A stretch of 64,000 nucleotides of DNA from Chlorobium sp. N1 (lineage in GTDB: Bacteria > Bacteroidota > Chlorobiia > Chlorobiales > Chlorobiaceae). Positions 8,560-16,732 of this stretch are shown here, in pieces (position 1 is the first letter of the stretch; the number at the start of each line of letters is the position of its first letter). Both the position numbers and the translations under genes were made by a program. The notes below the pieces were generated by a model that saw only the letters and a list, made by a program, of their open reading frames with translations, searched no databases and was not told the DNA's origin. Where the stretch lies: NCBI RefSeq assembly GCF_004332115.1, contig NZ_SJPA01000006.1, positions 1 to 64,000 of the forward strand. Direction: 5' to 3'.

Positions 8560-10080
8560 TCAAACGGTTGCTCTCTGCAAAAAATGCATTCGCAGTTTCT
8601 TTATGCTACAGCGAATTTCAGCCGAGGCTGCTGCCGAGGCCAACAATACGGCGAAGCCGGAAACCCCGACTTCAACGAGCTGAATCCAGCGACCAGAACC
8701 GGGGGTCATGAACAGGCTCACAGCCACCCCGGCGAGAGCGCCGGCAGCGATAATACCAATCACATCATCAGCGAACCATTTCCGGTTCAGTCCCGGAAAA
8801 AACTTATGGTGTATGAGCGAAGGCAGTGTTGCCACACCCAATAAATTCATAACAAGCCACACGTATCCGGCACCGACGCCACCATACAGCTCCGCCGCCC
8901 AGATAACAGAAGGGACAAGAATCATCAGGCTGCCGATACTCCAGATGAAATGCACCCGCAAATCGCCCTTTGCATACTGGAGATAATAGGGAAATGCCCC
9001 GACCGCCAGGATGCCGTTCCCCAATGCATACGCCCTTAAAACCGGTGCTGCCTGGATGGACAGTTCATGGTCATTAGTCCATGCGAACAGCAGCCGTTCT
9101 GCACAAAACGCGAACGTGAGCGCCGCCGAGCCAGCAAGGACACTTACCAGTTGCGTGGCTTTCCTGTAGACACGAATCAAACCCGCACCATCTCCCTCTG
9201 CGTCACATTTTGAGAGTCGCGGCATTATTGCGGAACCGACCGGAGTACTTATCATAATGACAACGCTGGCAACAAGTACCGCCAAGGAAAAATAGCCATA
9301 GTCAGCAAGGGGAAGTATCTTGGACAAAACAAGCTTGTCCATCTGCGTCGTCAGGATCCATACGCTTGAGGTAACAGCAAGAGTCAGAGAAAAGCGCAAC
9401 AGCGGCCGAATATGCCTGATGTCCCAGGAAAGCACTCTTCCATCTGGCATATCGGGCAATAACCAGTAAGCATAGAGCATCAGTCCGACCAGTTCGATCA
9501 ATGCAATGAACAGTTGATAGCCAAAAAACATCTTCGGGGCAGATCCGACAAACAGCAAAACGGGAATCACCCCCAATGATTTGATGGTTGCCAAAAACGC
9601 ATTGAAACCACCAAGCCAGGCCAGTTTTTCAGAGCCCACAATGATTCCCCGATACAGCCCGCCCATCCATCGCATGGCGATAATGAGCGCCATGATCCCG
9701 ATGGCAGCATGGAGTTCCCTGTATGGCAGGGTGGATGCATTCAGCCAGCTATCCGCTATATATCCGGCCGAGAAAAACAGTGCGCATCCACCAATGATAC
9801 TGACCCCGAGAAACAGTCCTTCCAGTGCCCTGACAACGTTACGGTAGCTTGTAGCATCGATCGCACCACCATGGAAACGCGCAGTTTCCCGTTGCATGGT
9901 CGGTGTAAGCCCCATGTCCAGCAACATGAACCAGGACTGCAGCATCGTGTAGAATCCGATCAGACCATAGGCTTCAGTACCCATGCGACTGATATAGAAC
10001 GGCACCATCAGGATACCGATGCCAGAAACATAGAACTGACTGGCATAGTTGGTGAATATGTTCTTTGTTATTGAGGCCAC
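8560..10080 (-). CDS. Polysaccharide flippase, Wzx/MATE-like (MVF superfamily)
   Basis: About 506 aa with twelve or more predicted membrane segments and an N-terminus 'ITKNIFTNYASQFYVSGIGILMVPFYISRMG' typical of O-unit flippases. It should carry the completed undecaprenyl-linked repeat unit across the cytoplasmic membrane. I chose GTG 10080 because it clears the aminotransferase stop at 10106; the frame is open to 10176, but those residues look non-native. It lies 22 nt upstream of the WbqC gene. Confidence 0.85.
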   Translation of the reverse strand: MASITKNIFTNYASQFYVSGIGILMVPFYISRMGTEAYGLIGFYTMLQSWFMLLDMGLTPTMQRETARFHGGAIDATSYRNVVRALEGLFLGVSIIGGCALFFSAGYIADSWLNASTLPYRELHAAIGIMALIIAMRWMGGLYRGIIVGSEKLAWLGGFNAFLATIKSLGVIPVLLFVGSAPKMFFGYQLFIALIELVGLMLYAYWLLPDMPDGRVLSWDIRHIRPLLRFSLTLAVTSSVWILTTQMDKLVLSKILPLADYGYFSLAVLVASVVIMISTPVGSAIMPRLSKCDAEGDGAGLIRVYRKATQLVSVLAGSAALTFAFCAERLLFAWTNDHELSIQAAPVLRAYALGNGILAVGAFPYYLQYAKGDLRVHFIWSIGSLMILVPSVIWAAELYGGVGAGYVWLVMNLLGVATLPSLIHHKFFPGLNRKWFADDVIGIIAAGALAGVAVSLFMTPGSGRWIQLVEVGVSGFAVLLASAAASAEIRCSIKKLRMHFLQRATV

Positions 10081-10105
10081 TCTCAAGCAAAACCAGTCTT
10101 GGTAT

Positions 10106-11251
10106 TCACCTTGCCTCAGCAGCAAGTAATCCCGGCAGAGAGGCAAACGCCCGAATGAGCTCGACGATCTGATCAACTACCGACACATCAAGCCCAGGAT
10201 ATATCGGCAGACAAAGCACCTGCTCAGTTGCCGCCACAGCAACAGGCAGATTGTGGCGATTTGCTGAAGGAAGTATGCGGTACATCGGATAGTCGGAAAT
10301 CAGCGGATAGAAATAACGCCGACAGTTTATCCCATGCCCTTTAAGCTTCAAATAAAGATCGTCACGGCTGATCTCGTATTCAGGACCGACCAATATCGGG
10401 AAATAGGCATAATTGGATTTATGGCCACCATCATGATGATGCAGGCAGCGAATACCCCTGATACCCTCAAGGCCCTTGCGATATCGCTGATCCAGGCTTT
10501 TCCGACAGGCAATAGCCTTATCGACATACTCCAATTGCAGGAGGCCTAGCGCAGCATTGAATTCGCTCATTTTCCCATTGATGCCTGGAGCAACAACGCT
10601 CACTTCATCAGCGATTCCAAAATTCTTCAGATCATCGATATGGCGCTTCAAACCTGAAGAACCCGATACAATGGCCCCTCCTTCAAACGTGTTGAATACT
10701 TTCGTTGCATGGAAACTCAGAATGGAGAGATCACCATGATGGAGAATGCTACCACTGCTATCGGTAACGCCAAAAGCATGTGCCGCATCATAGATAACCT
10801 TGAGATTGTAGCGGTCTGCAATCTTCTGGATTGCATCGACGTCACAGGGGCATCCATAACAGTGGACCGGCATGATTGCCGACGTCTCAGGAGTAATGGC
10901 AGCCTCGATTTTTGACGGGTCCAGGTTGAGCGTATCGGGATCAATATCTACGAATATCGGTTTGATGCCATTCCAGAGCAGGGAATGCGAAGTCGCAACA
11001 AATGAGTAGGGCGTCGTGATCACTTCTCCTCTTATTCGCAGCGCCTGCAAGGCCGTAATCAATCCGATCGTGGCATTGGCGAATAGCGAAATATGCGTAA
11101 CGCCAAGATAGCGGGCCAATGCGGTCTCCAGTTCTTGATGAAACGGGCCGCTGTTGGTAAGCACGCGGTTCTCCCATATTTGCTTCATATAGGGGATCAT
11201 TTCTTCCAAGGGCGGAAGAAATGGCTGCGTCACATAGATTTCCTGCTTCAT
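10106..11251 (-). CDS. DegT/DnrJ/EryC1/StrS-family sugar aminotransferase
   Basis: About 381 aa. It is PLP-dependent and converts a keto nucleotide sugar to the amino sugar. Visible signatures are 'TNSGPFHQELETALARYLG' near the start, the Asp-containing 'VIYDAAHAFG' that contacts the PLP ring nitrogen, and the PLP lysine in 'SFHATKVFNTFEGG'. The ATG at 11251 is preceded by AGAGAG/GCAGG; the frame is open 20 codons further, but those would approach the preceding gene. Its product presumably feeds the amino-sugar part of the repeat unit. Confidence 0.92.
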   Translation of the reverse strand: MKQEIYVTQPFLPPLEEMIPYMKQIWENRVLTNSGPFHQELETALARYLGVTHISLFANATIGLITALQALRIRGEVITTPYSFVATSHSLLWNGIKPIFVDIDPDTLNLDPSKIEAAITPETSAIMPVHCYGCPCDVDAIQKIADRYNLKVIYDAAHAFGVTDSSGSILHHGDLSILSFHATKVFNTFEGGAIVSGSSGLKRHIDDLKNFGIADEVSVVAPGINGKMSEFNAALGLLQLEYVDKAIACRKSLDQRYRKGLEGIRGIRCLHHHDGGHKSNYAYFPILVGPEYEISRDDLYLKLKGHGINCRRYFYPLISDYPMYRILPSANRHNLPVAVAATEQVLCLPIYPGLDVSVVDQIVELIRAFASLPGLLAAEAR

Positions 11252-11300
11252 ACCTGCTCTCTTCTGGTTGATTACCGCCGGCATCAGCCCTTCCTTCCCG

Positions 11301-12755
11301 TCAATACGCATTCCGCCCCATCCAGCCGCTGAAGGCAGTGGCGAATATGATTTTGAGATCCAGCAGGAAGCTCCAGTTTTTCATATAGTAGATGTCATAC
11401 TCTACCCGCTTGATCATCTTCTGCAGCGTATCTGTTTCACCGCGGTATCCGTTTATCTGCGCCCATCCGGTAATCCCGGGCTTGGTTCTGTGCCGCTGCA
11501 TGTACCCGTAGACCTGCTTGGTATAAAATTCGTTATGCTGAATGGCGTGAGGCCTTGGCCCCACTACCGACATATCCCCAAGCAAGACATTGATGAACTG
11601 TGGCAGTTCATCGAGGCTCGTCCTGCGCAAAAATGCCCCCAAAGGCGTCACACGACGGTCATTCACCGTGGCCTGAGTCAATCCGTTTTCTTCACTGTGC
11701 GTAACCATGGTCCTGAATTTGAGGCAATGGAACGACCTTCCCGAAATGCCCTGACGGGCCTGTCGGAAAATGACCGGTCCGGGAGAGGTGAGCTTAACGA
11801 GCACGGCAATGCAGAGGAATAAAGGAGAAAGCACCACCAGCACGAGCAGTGCAAAAAATCGGTCAAAAACAGCTTTCAGCAATCGGCCCTGACTTCCGTC
11901 AATTGCCGTAGCGTTGAGAAGAAAGCTGGGGTGGCCCATGAGGTTCTCTTCCCTGGCGCTCAAGAGCGCATGCCACTTGATATCAGGAATCCAGCGAACT
12001 GAAACCGGGGTTCTGGAAAGCTCGGCGATTAATGGGGACATGCAATCCATCGTTACTGGAGAGGATGTCATCCAGACTTCGTCTATGTTTTTTCCGGCCA
12101 TTATATCAAGAATGGAAACAGACGCCGTCTCGACGTAGTCAAGCGTTGAGACAATGGAATAACCAAAACCCGGGTTGTCCGCAACCGACCGGCGCATACC
12201 ATCAAGGCTCTGCGCATCCCCCACCAGCAGAATGCGACGCAAATCACTGCCATTGCGGCGCAGCCACCGCATGATTGCAACGGCGGCAATACGCACGGAT
12301 ACAGAAGTGCCGAGCACAAAAGACAGTGTCAGGAGAAACCATACCCGTGAGAGTGCGCTGATTTCATGCATCAGGAATGTGAAGGTCAGCGCAGTGATTC
12401 CAACCAGGATAATGGAGAGGACAACCGGCTTTGCAACCGAGAAATAATCAAGACTTCTCCATGAGCGATAACAGCCCATGGGGGTATAGAGCATAAAAGC
12501 GACCAGGGGAAACACATAGGCGAGCATCAGATGGATCCACCCCTTTGCCTCAAGAGAAACACCAAACCAGACACTGCCAGCCACATAGGCCCCAACAATC
12601 CAGACGGCGGCGTCAAACAGACGAAGAACCTGTTCTCGCGCCCAATGCCCCATCATAGCGCGAGCAATACCGGCCAATAGTGTTTTCAAATGTTCACCAC
12701 GCGAAATCGTTCCGCTTTCAGGAACCTCCCAGTCCACAGGCATTCCCCCATCCAT
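11301..12755 (-). CDS. Undecaprenyl-phosphate sugar-1-phosphate transferase (WcaJ/WbaP-like), initiating enzyme
   Basis: 484 aa. The N-terminal half has four to five membrane segments and a CoA-binding-like soluble domain. The C-terminal bacterial sugar transferase domain starts near residue 285 ('[15 protein letters not shown]'). It shows '[27 protein letters not shown]', '[26 protein letters not shown]' and '[16 protein letters not shown]', all hallmarks of polyisoprenyl-phosphate hexose-1-phosphate transferases. It starts repeat-unit synthesis by loading the first sugar phosphate on the lipid carrier. ATG 12755 was used; an ATG 12 nt downstream has a G-rich run directly before it. Confidence 0.92.
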   Translation of the reverse strand: MDGGMPVDWEVPESGTISRGEHLKTLLAGIARAMMGHWAREQVLRLFDAAVWIVGAYVAGSVWFGVSLEAKGWIHLMLAYVFPLVAFMLYTPMGCYRSWRSLDYFSVAKPVVLSIILVGITALTFTFLMHEISALSRVWFLLTLSFVLGTSVSVRIAAVAIMRWLRRNGSDLRRILLVGDAQSLDGMRRSVADNPGFGYSIVSTLDYVETASVSILDIMAGKNIDEVWMTSSPVTMDCMSPLIAELSRTPVSVRWIPDIKWHALLSAREENLMGHPSFLLNATAIDGSQGRLLKAVFDRFFALLVLVVLSPLFLCIAVLVKLTSPGPVIFRQARQGISGRSFHCLKFRTMVTHSEENGLTQATVNDRRVTPLGAFLRRTSLDELPQFINVLLGDMSVVGPRPHAIQHNEFYTKQVYGYMQRHRTKPGITGWAQINGYRGETDTLQKMIKRVEYDIYYMKNWSFLLDLKIIFATAFSGWMGRNAY

Positions 12756-12892
12756 AATTCTTGGTGCTTACAGGTTTCCGAATATCGGAGGGGGAGGGGT
12801 GGCAGCCATAACCATGACGGCCGTATCTGCTCGAATCACGAGGGGGAGGGGGCGTAAAACAACAACATGCGGGGGTTAGGAAAGAGGAACAA

Positions 12893-15316
12893 CTAAGTCA
12901 GCAGCAATGGATCTTCCTCATAGATCCCGCTCCCGTATTTACCGAGATACCCATCCCGGCTCAACTCCGGGGTGGCAATGAGGGCAACCCCCAAAAGTGA
13001 ATCCTTCATAACCGGATCCGAAATAATGTTCCGAAGCATTTTTCTTTCCGTGTACCGCAGTCGTGAAACCAGAACGACGCCGTCGGTCCATGTTGCCAGC
13101 TGGGCTGGATCACTCAGGAAAAATGGCGGACAGTCAAGCAGGATGCAGTCAAATCGCGTCTTCATAAGAGCCAGAAGGCCTTGCATCTCATCCGATGCCA
13201 GGAGTTCACTCGATCCTGATACCTTTGAACCGGCACTCATAAGAAAAAGGTTGTCCATCCCGGTAGACTGGATATTCGGGGCATAAGAATCGCCATCTCT
13301 TCCAAGCAGACAGTCGGTCAAGCCTGGACCCCTCTGACAGTTCAGCTTCACATGCTGGGATGGTCTGCGAAGGTCGCAGTCGATGATCAGGGTTTTCTTC
13401 CCGACCAATGCATACGCCATACCCAGATTCAGGCATACCGTGGATTTACCCTCCCACATTGCAGTACCAGAAATCAATATGGACTGCGGCGGATTGCCCG
13501 ACCGGCTGTAATGAATCGATGTTCTCAGAATCCTGATGCTTTCAGCAAATGAAGAGGTAAGGCTATCGGTAATAAGCGGCACAGGCAAAACCGCACCGTC
13601 CTGCGCCTCGAGTGGCTGAGTAGAGGAACCATCAGAGAGAAGACGTCTGAGGGAACCACCCATATGACCAATCCGGCGGCTTGCTCCAGTTGCCTGAATG
13701 GCAGGATATCTGCCGGGACCCACCATAGGAATGACGGAAAGCGGCTTTAACCCGATTTCTTCATAGAGGCCCTCATCCTGAAGAGTTCCATCCATAGCCT
13801 CCTCAATGTATGCATACCCTATGGCCAGCATGCCTCCGAAAAGGACCCCAAGCAGAAGGCTTTTCAGCAGTGAAGGCGATTCGGGAAAAAATGGACGGAA
13901 TGCCTTGCCGATCAGCGATACGCCCCCAACCTCCGATCCGAGAAAGATGCTTGTTTCATCAAACCGCTGCTTGAGTTCTTCATATGTCTTGCTGGCAACA
14001 TTGCGATCCCGCTCCAGCTTCAGGAACTCCTGCTGTTTGTTGGGAAGGGCGGCCAATTTCTGTTCGTAGTACTGCCGGATTCTTGAGAACTCTCCTGCCC
14101 GGAATTGCAGTTCATTCAGCTTTCTCTCTATCTGCAGCTTTTCGGCAATCATGTCAAAACCAAACTTTTTCGTCCGCCCCGCATAGCCGATTTCTCCAGC
14201 GATCTGGCTCCGCTGAAGCGTTTCATATCTGGATTTGACCTCATCGAGCCGAGTTTTTGCTGTCTTGACCGCCGGGTCATCAGCGCCTTTCTGCTTGAGC
14301 AGGGCAACATAGCCGCCCTCCATCCCGCGAATCTCTTCCATGATGGCGCCCAGCTTTGCATTAACCGTCTGCTCGATCTGTGAACCAATTGCCTTGTCAG
14401 ACTCAGAAAGCCGCTGCTCCAGAAACCTGAGTGTGTTGGATACCGTATGATACTCTGCCTGGATGGCGTTGTACTGCGCATCGGCATCAACGAGTTTGTC
14501 GAGCAGTTGCTGCGTGTTGCCTGACACCTCATAGATTTCATTCCTGGTCATAAACCCGGACAGCGCGCGATCTGCTTCATCAACTTTATGCTGTTGTTCG
14601 ACCAGGCTTTTGGCGATATAGCTGTTGGCCTGTGAATATTTCTCAGAGTTTCTGGTGATATCGGCTTGCCGATAGACATCGCAGAGCGTATTTGTCAAAA
14701 GTTCGGCTTCATCGGGAAACGGACTGGCGACCGATATGTTCAGCATGTTCGTGTCCTTTACCGGCTCGACCCGAATCCGCTTTGTCAGTGTTATGCAGCG
14801 CTGGCGAAGAAGTTCCTCACGGCCGACGCCATCATCTTCCGCCATTCTTGCCTCGCCGACGCTGAACGGCTTGAAATGCATAAGAACCGCCATCAGTGGA
14901 GAGTGATATGATCTGGTTCCGAACAATTCAATGGACTTTCCCTGCTGAGTCCGCTCCAGTTGCTCAATGGTCTGTCTTGCGATCGGCATCGACTTGAAAA
15001 GAGCAATATCTTTCTTAGAGGCATTAATATCGACAGAAGCCTCAGGGCCGAGAATCGCCTGCAAAAGATCGCTTGAGCGCTTATCGTCTTTGATCATGAC
15101 GACAGATACGGCGTGATACTCTGGCGTCTTCAAAAAATAGAAGATCACCGCCAGCAAGAGAGCTCCGGCCATAATCATAATCATGCCAGGCCCACGGCGA
15201 CGAATAATCCGGAAAAGCTCCTCTGCGGTAAGCTCCTTTTTTCTTCCGACTCGACCGGCTCGGAAGGGAAACAACAAACGGTCATGGTGCTTCACGGGCA
15301 TCATCTCATTGTTCAT
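12893..15316 (-). CDS. Chain-length regulator/bacterial tyrosine kinase (Wzc-like)
   Basis: About 807 aa from ATG 15316. It has an N-terminal Wzz domain with membrane segments near residues 45 and 490, a long periplasmic coiled-coil part between them, and a cytoplasmic BY-kinase domain from about 570. The Walker A region reads 'SGTAMWEGKST' (a Trp where Gly is usual), Walker A' 'TLIIDCDLRRP' and Walker B 'CILLDCPP'. Three Tyr lie in the last 20 residues, a short autophosphorylation cluster. It should control polymer length and export together with Wzy and the SLBB protein. The frame is open to 15430, but that would overlap the previous gene. Confidence 0.9.
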   Translation of the reverse strand: MNNEMMPVKHHDRLLFPFRAGRVGRKKELTAEELFRIIRRRGPGMIMIMAGALLLAVIFYFLKTPEYHAVSVVMIKDDKRSSDLLQAILGPEASVDINASKKDIALFKSMPIARQTIEQLERTQQGKSIELFGTRSYHSPLMAVLMHFKPFSVGEARMAEDDGVGREELLRQRCITLTKRIRVEPVKDTNMLNISVASPFPDEAELLTNTLCDVYRQADITRNSEKYSQANSYIAKSLVEQQHKVDEADRALSGFMTRNEIYEVSGNTQQLLDKLVDADAQYNAIQAEYHTVSNTLRFLEQRLSESDKAIGSQIEQTVNAKLGAIMEEIRGMEGGYVALLKQKGADDPAVKTAKTRLDEVKSRYETLQRSQIAGEIGYAGRTKKFGFDMIAEKLQIERKLNELQFRAGEFSRIRQYYEQKLAALPNKQQEFLKLERDRNVASKTYEELKQRFDETSIFLGSEVGGVSLIGKAFRPFFPESPSLLKSLLLGVLFGGMLAIGYAYIEEAMDGTLQDEGLYEEIGLKPLSVIPMVGPGRYPAIQATGASRRIGHMGGSLRRLLSDGSSTQPLEAQDGAVLPVPLITDSLTSSFAESIRILRTSIHYSRSGNPPQSILISGTAMWEGKSTVCLNLGMAYALVGKKTLIIDCDLRRPSQHVKLNCQRGPGLTDCLLGRDGDSYAPNIQSTGMDNLFLMSAGSKVSGSSELLASDEMQGLLALMKTRFDCILLDCPPFFLSDPAQLATWTDGVVLVSRLRYTERKMLRNIISDPVMKDSLLGVALIATPELSRDGYLGKYGSGIYEEDPLLLT

Positions 15317-15320
15317 GCGT

Positions 15321-15896
15321 TCAGTCTTGAAGGATTGCGAAGATGCTGAATCCTGCAGCAGCTGTTCCGATGACAGTTGCGATTTTTTCGAAACCAACCC
15401 TCTTTTTATCCGGAACGAATATGGTGTCATTTGGGCGAAGAGCTATAAAATCAGTCCTGTTTCCAGTTTTGAAATACTCTTTGAGGTTGATCTTGTAGGA
15501 TTGAACCCCTTTTGCATCCGGCTCCTGACGGGCGACGACGACTTTTTTCAAGTTTGCCCGCTCGGTCTGTCCCCCGGCAAGAGCCATAACCGTCGAAAAA
15601 TCAGCATTTTCCCGGACGACGATCTGACCCGGTTTATGCACTTCCCCAAGAACATTGACCATCATGAGGATGTTACCGTTGTCATCGGTGAAATAGGAAT
15701 TCGGCTGAATCGGGTAATTCGGCCCGGCAAGGGGATTGTATTCCGACCGGGTGGTTGATTCCTGCTGTTCGGTAAACAAAGGACTTGTTGTTGATTGAGC
15801 TCCGTAGGTCTCAGCGAAAGCATTACCACCGGCCCAGAGACACTGTAAAGATTGCGCTGATAGTATTACGACCAGCAACCGTATCAAAACGCTCAT
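15321..15896 (-). CDS. Secreted SLBB-domain polysaccharide export protein
   Basis: 191 aa with a signal peptide (cleavage probably after 'GNAFA', about residue 28). One SLBB domain covers roughly residues 75-160: 'VNVLGEVHKPGQIVV', 'ALAGGQTERANLKKVVV', 'LRPNDTIFVP'. The N-terminal Poly_export (PES) domain of Wza-type outer-membrane channels is absent, and no lipobox Cys is seen. The last 20 residues contain a hydrophobic helix. It is the first gene of the operon, about 157 nt from the predicted transcription start, with an AGGT ribosome binding site. Another outer-membrane component may be encoded elsewhere. Confidence 0.82.
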   Translation of the reverse strand: MSVLIRLLVVILSAQSLQCLWAGGNAFAETYGAQSTTSPLFTEQQESTTRSEYNPLAGPNYPIQPNSYFTDDNGNILMMVNVLGEVHKPGQIVVRENADFSTVMALAGGQTERANLKKVVVARQEPDAKGVQSYKINLKEYFKTGNRTDFIALRPNDTIFVPDKKRVGFEKIATVIGTAAAGFSIFAILQD

Positions 15897-15977
15897 GATA
15901 ACCTACCTGTGTTTTGTTGACCAGAACTCATACAAACCAGCAGCATTGACCAAACTGCCAACAAAAAGCTTCGCTAC

Positions 15978-15994
15978 ATTCAGTCACACTGAAT
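15978..15994 (-). promoter_or_regulatory. Hairpin/palindrome in the polysaccharide operon leader
   Basis: ATTCAGT-CAC-ACTGAAT, a perfect 7-bp inverted repeat with a 3-nt loop. It lies about 80 nt before the first gene, inside the predicted mRNA leader. It could be an RNA stem or a protein operator. It has no U-run, so it is not an obvious terminator. Confidence 0.4.
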
Positions 15995-16064
15995 ACGATT
16001 CTCGATGAAAAACTACTGACTGACCCAAAGCGCCGATAGACATCCGGGCTGCCAGACCCTTAAG

Positions 16065-16081
16065 TGCAACGATCGTGCCAA
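16065..16081 (-). promoter_or_regulatory. Sigma-54 (-24/-12) promoter of the polysaccharide operon
   Basis: Read on the minus strand the site is TTGGCACGATCGTTGCA, a full match to the RpoN consensus TTGGCAC-N5-TTGCA with the invariant GG and GC ten bases apart. Transcription would start near 16053 and run into the SLBB gene. Sigma-54 promoters need an enhancer-binding ATPase; a spaced palindrome lies about 95-120 bp upstream. rpoN is not in this window. Confidence 0.8.
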
Positions 16082-16176
16082 AAACGCCAATAGAACAGAT
16101 CAAAACACATGGAGCCAACACTTACAAGCATCAACCGTCAGGCATAAATAATTCTCGCGCGCAGGAGATTGTCCTG

Positions 16177-16199
16177 TAACGGCATATACAGTGGCGTTA
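16177..16199. promoter_or_regulatory. Candidate enhancer-binding-protein site upstream of the sigma-54 promoter
   Basis: TAACGGCA-N7-TGGCGTTA, an 8-bp inverted repeat with one mismatch. Its distance to the -24 element (about 96-118 bp) is in the usual range for sigma-54 activators. The assignment rests on position and symmetry only. Confidence 0.45.
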
Positions 16200-16341
16200 T
16201 GAGACAATGGGGAACTTTTGAATAAATATGAGACGCAAAGACGCGCAAGAACAGGAACCGGAATAGGGAGAGATGCGTCAGAACGTAGAAGAGAGGGGAA
16301 AGCGAGAGGGCCGGTAAGGGGGAACCGGGCGAATAGAGGGC

Positions 16342-16686
16342 TTACCTGATGGTGATGGTGTCGGGAGCGAACTTCACGTTGTTCCCTGCAAAAACGAAGG
16401 CGCTGGCACTTCCGTCAATACTGGAGGCAAACGCGTTGGCCAGGGAAATGTCATAAGCATTGTTATTCTGGAATGACACTGACACAAATGGGCTGGACAA
16501 TCCGACGGCATTGGGATTGACCCCGGAAAAATTGAATGCCTGACCAGCTGTGGTTCCAGCTCCGACAGTCATAAGCTGGACTGCTTCAAGGTGCTGAATT
16601 TCGACTCCAGCGGCACGCAGTGATGGCCCTTGCAGACAAATCGCCGCAGCCACCGCAACTCCCGAAATCACTCTTCCGATTTTCAT
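16342..16686 (-). CDS. Small secreted protein of unknown function (114 aa)
   Basis: The signal peptide covers about residues 1-25 ('ISGVAVAAAICLQGPSLRA'). The mature part is rich in Ser, Ala, Asn, Val and Phe and lacks Cys, with alternating polar and hydrophobic stretches such as 'FVSVSFQNNNAYDISLANAF' that suggest beta strands. A perfect GGAGGT lies before the ATG, implying strong translation. It is 46 nt downstream of the 312-aa secreted protein and probably cotranscribed. I recognise no family. By position between two sigma-54 promoters and next to the polysaccharide operon it may be a matrix or surface-layer component (inference). Confidence 0.75.
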   Translation of the reverse strand: MKIGRVISGVAVAAAICLQGPSLRAAGVEIQHLEAVQLMTVGAGTTAGQAFNFSGVNPNAVGLSSPFVSVSFQNNNAYDISLANAFASSIDGSASAFVFAGNNVKFAPDTITIR

Positions 16687-16732
16687 GCTGACCTCCTTTA
16701 TTAAAATTATGCGGTTACGTTACACAGACGGG

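Larger units (their letters stand above)
15897..16341. other. Intergenic region: polysaccharide operon leader, sigma-54 promoter and upstream palindrome
   Basis: 445 nt without a gene. From right to left it holds a weak hairpin just after the stop of the neighbouring secreted-protein gene (16311-16328), a spaced palindrome (16177-16199), a sigma-54 promoter read leftwards (16065-16081), and a leader of about 155 nt containing a 7-bp hairpin (15978-15994). No convincing short ORF was found. Confidence 0.7.
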
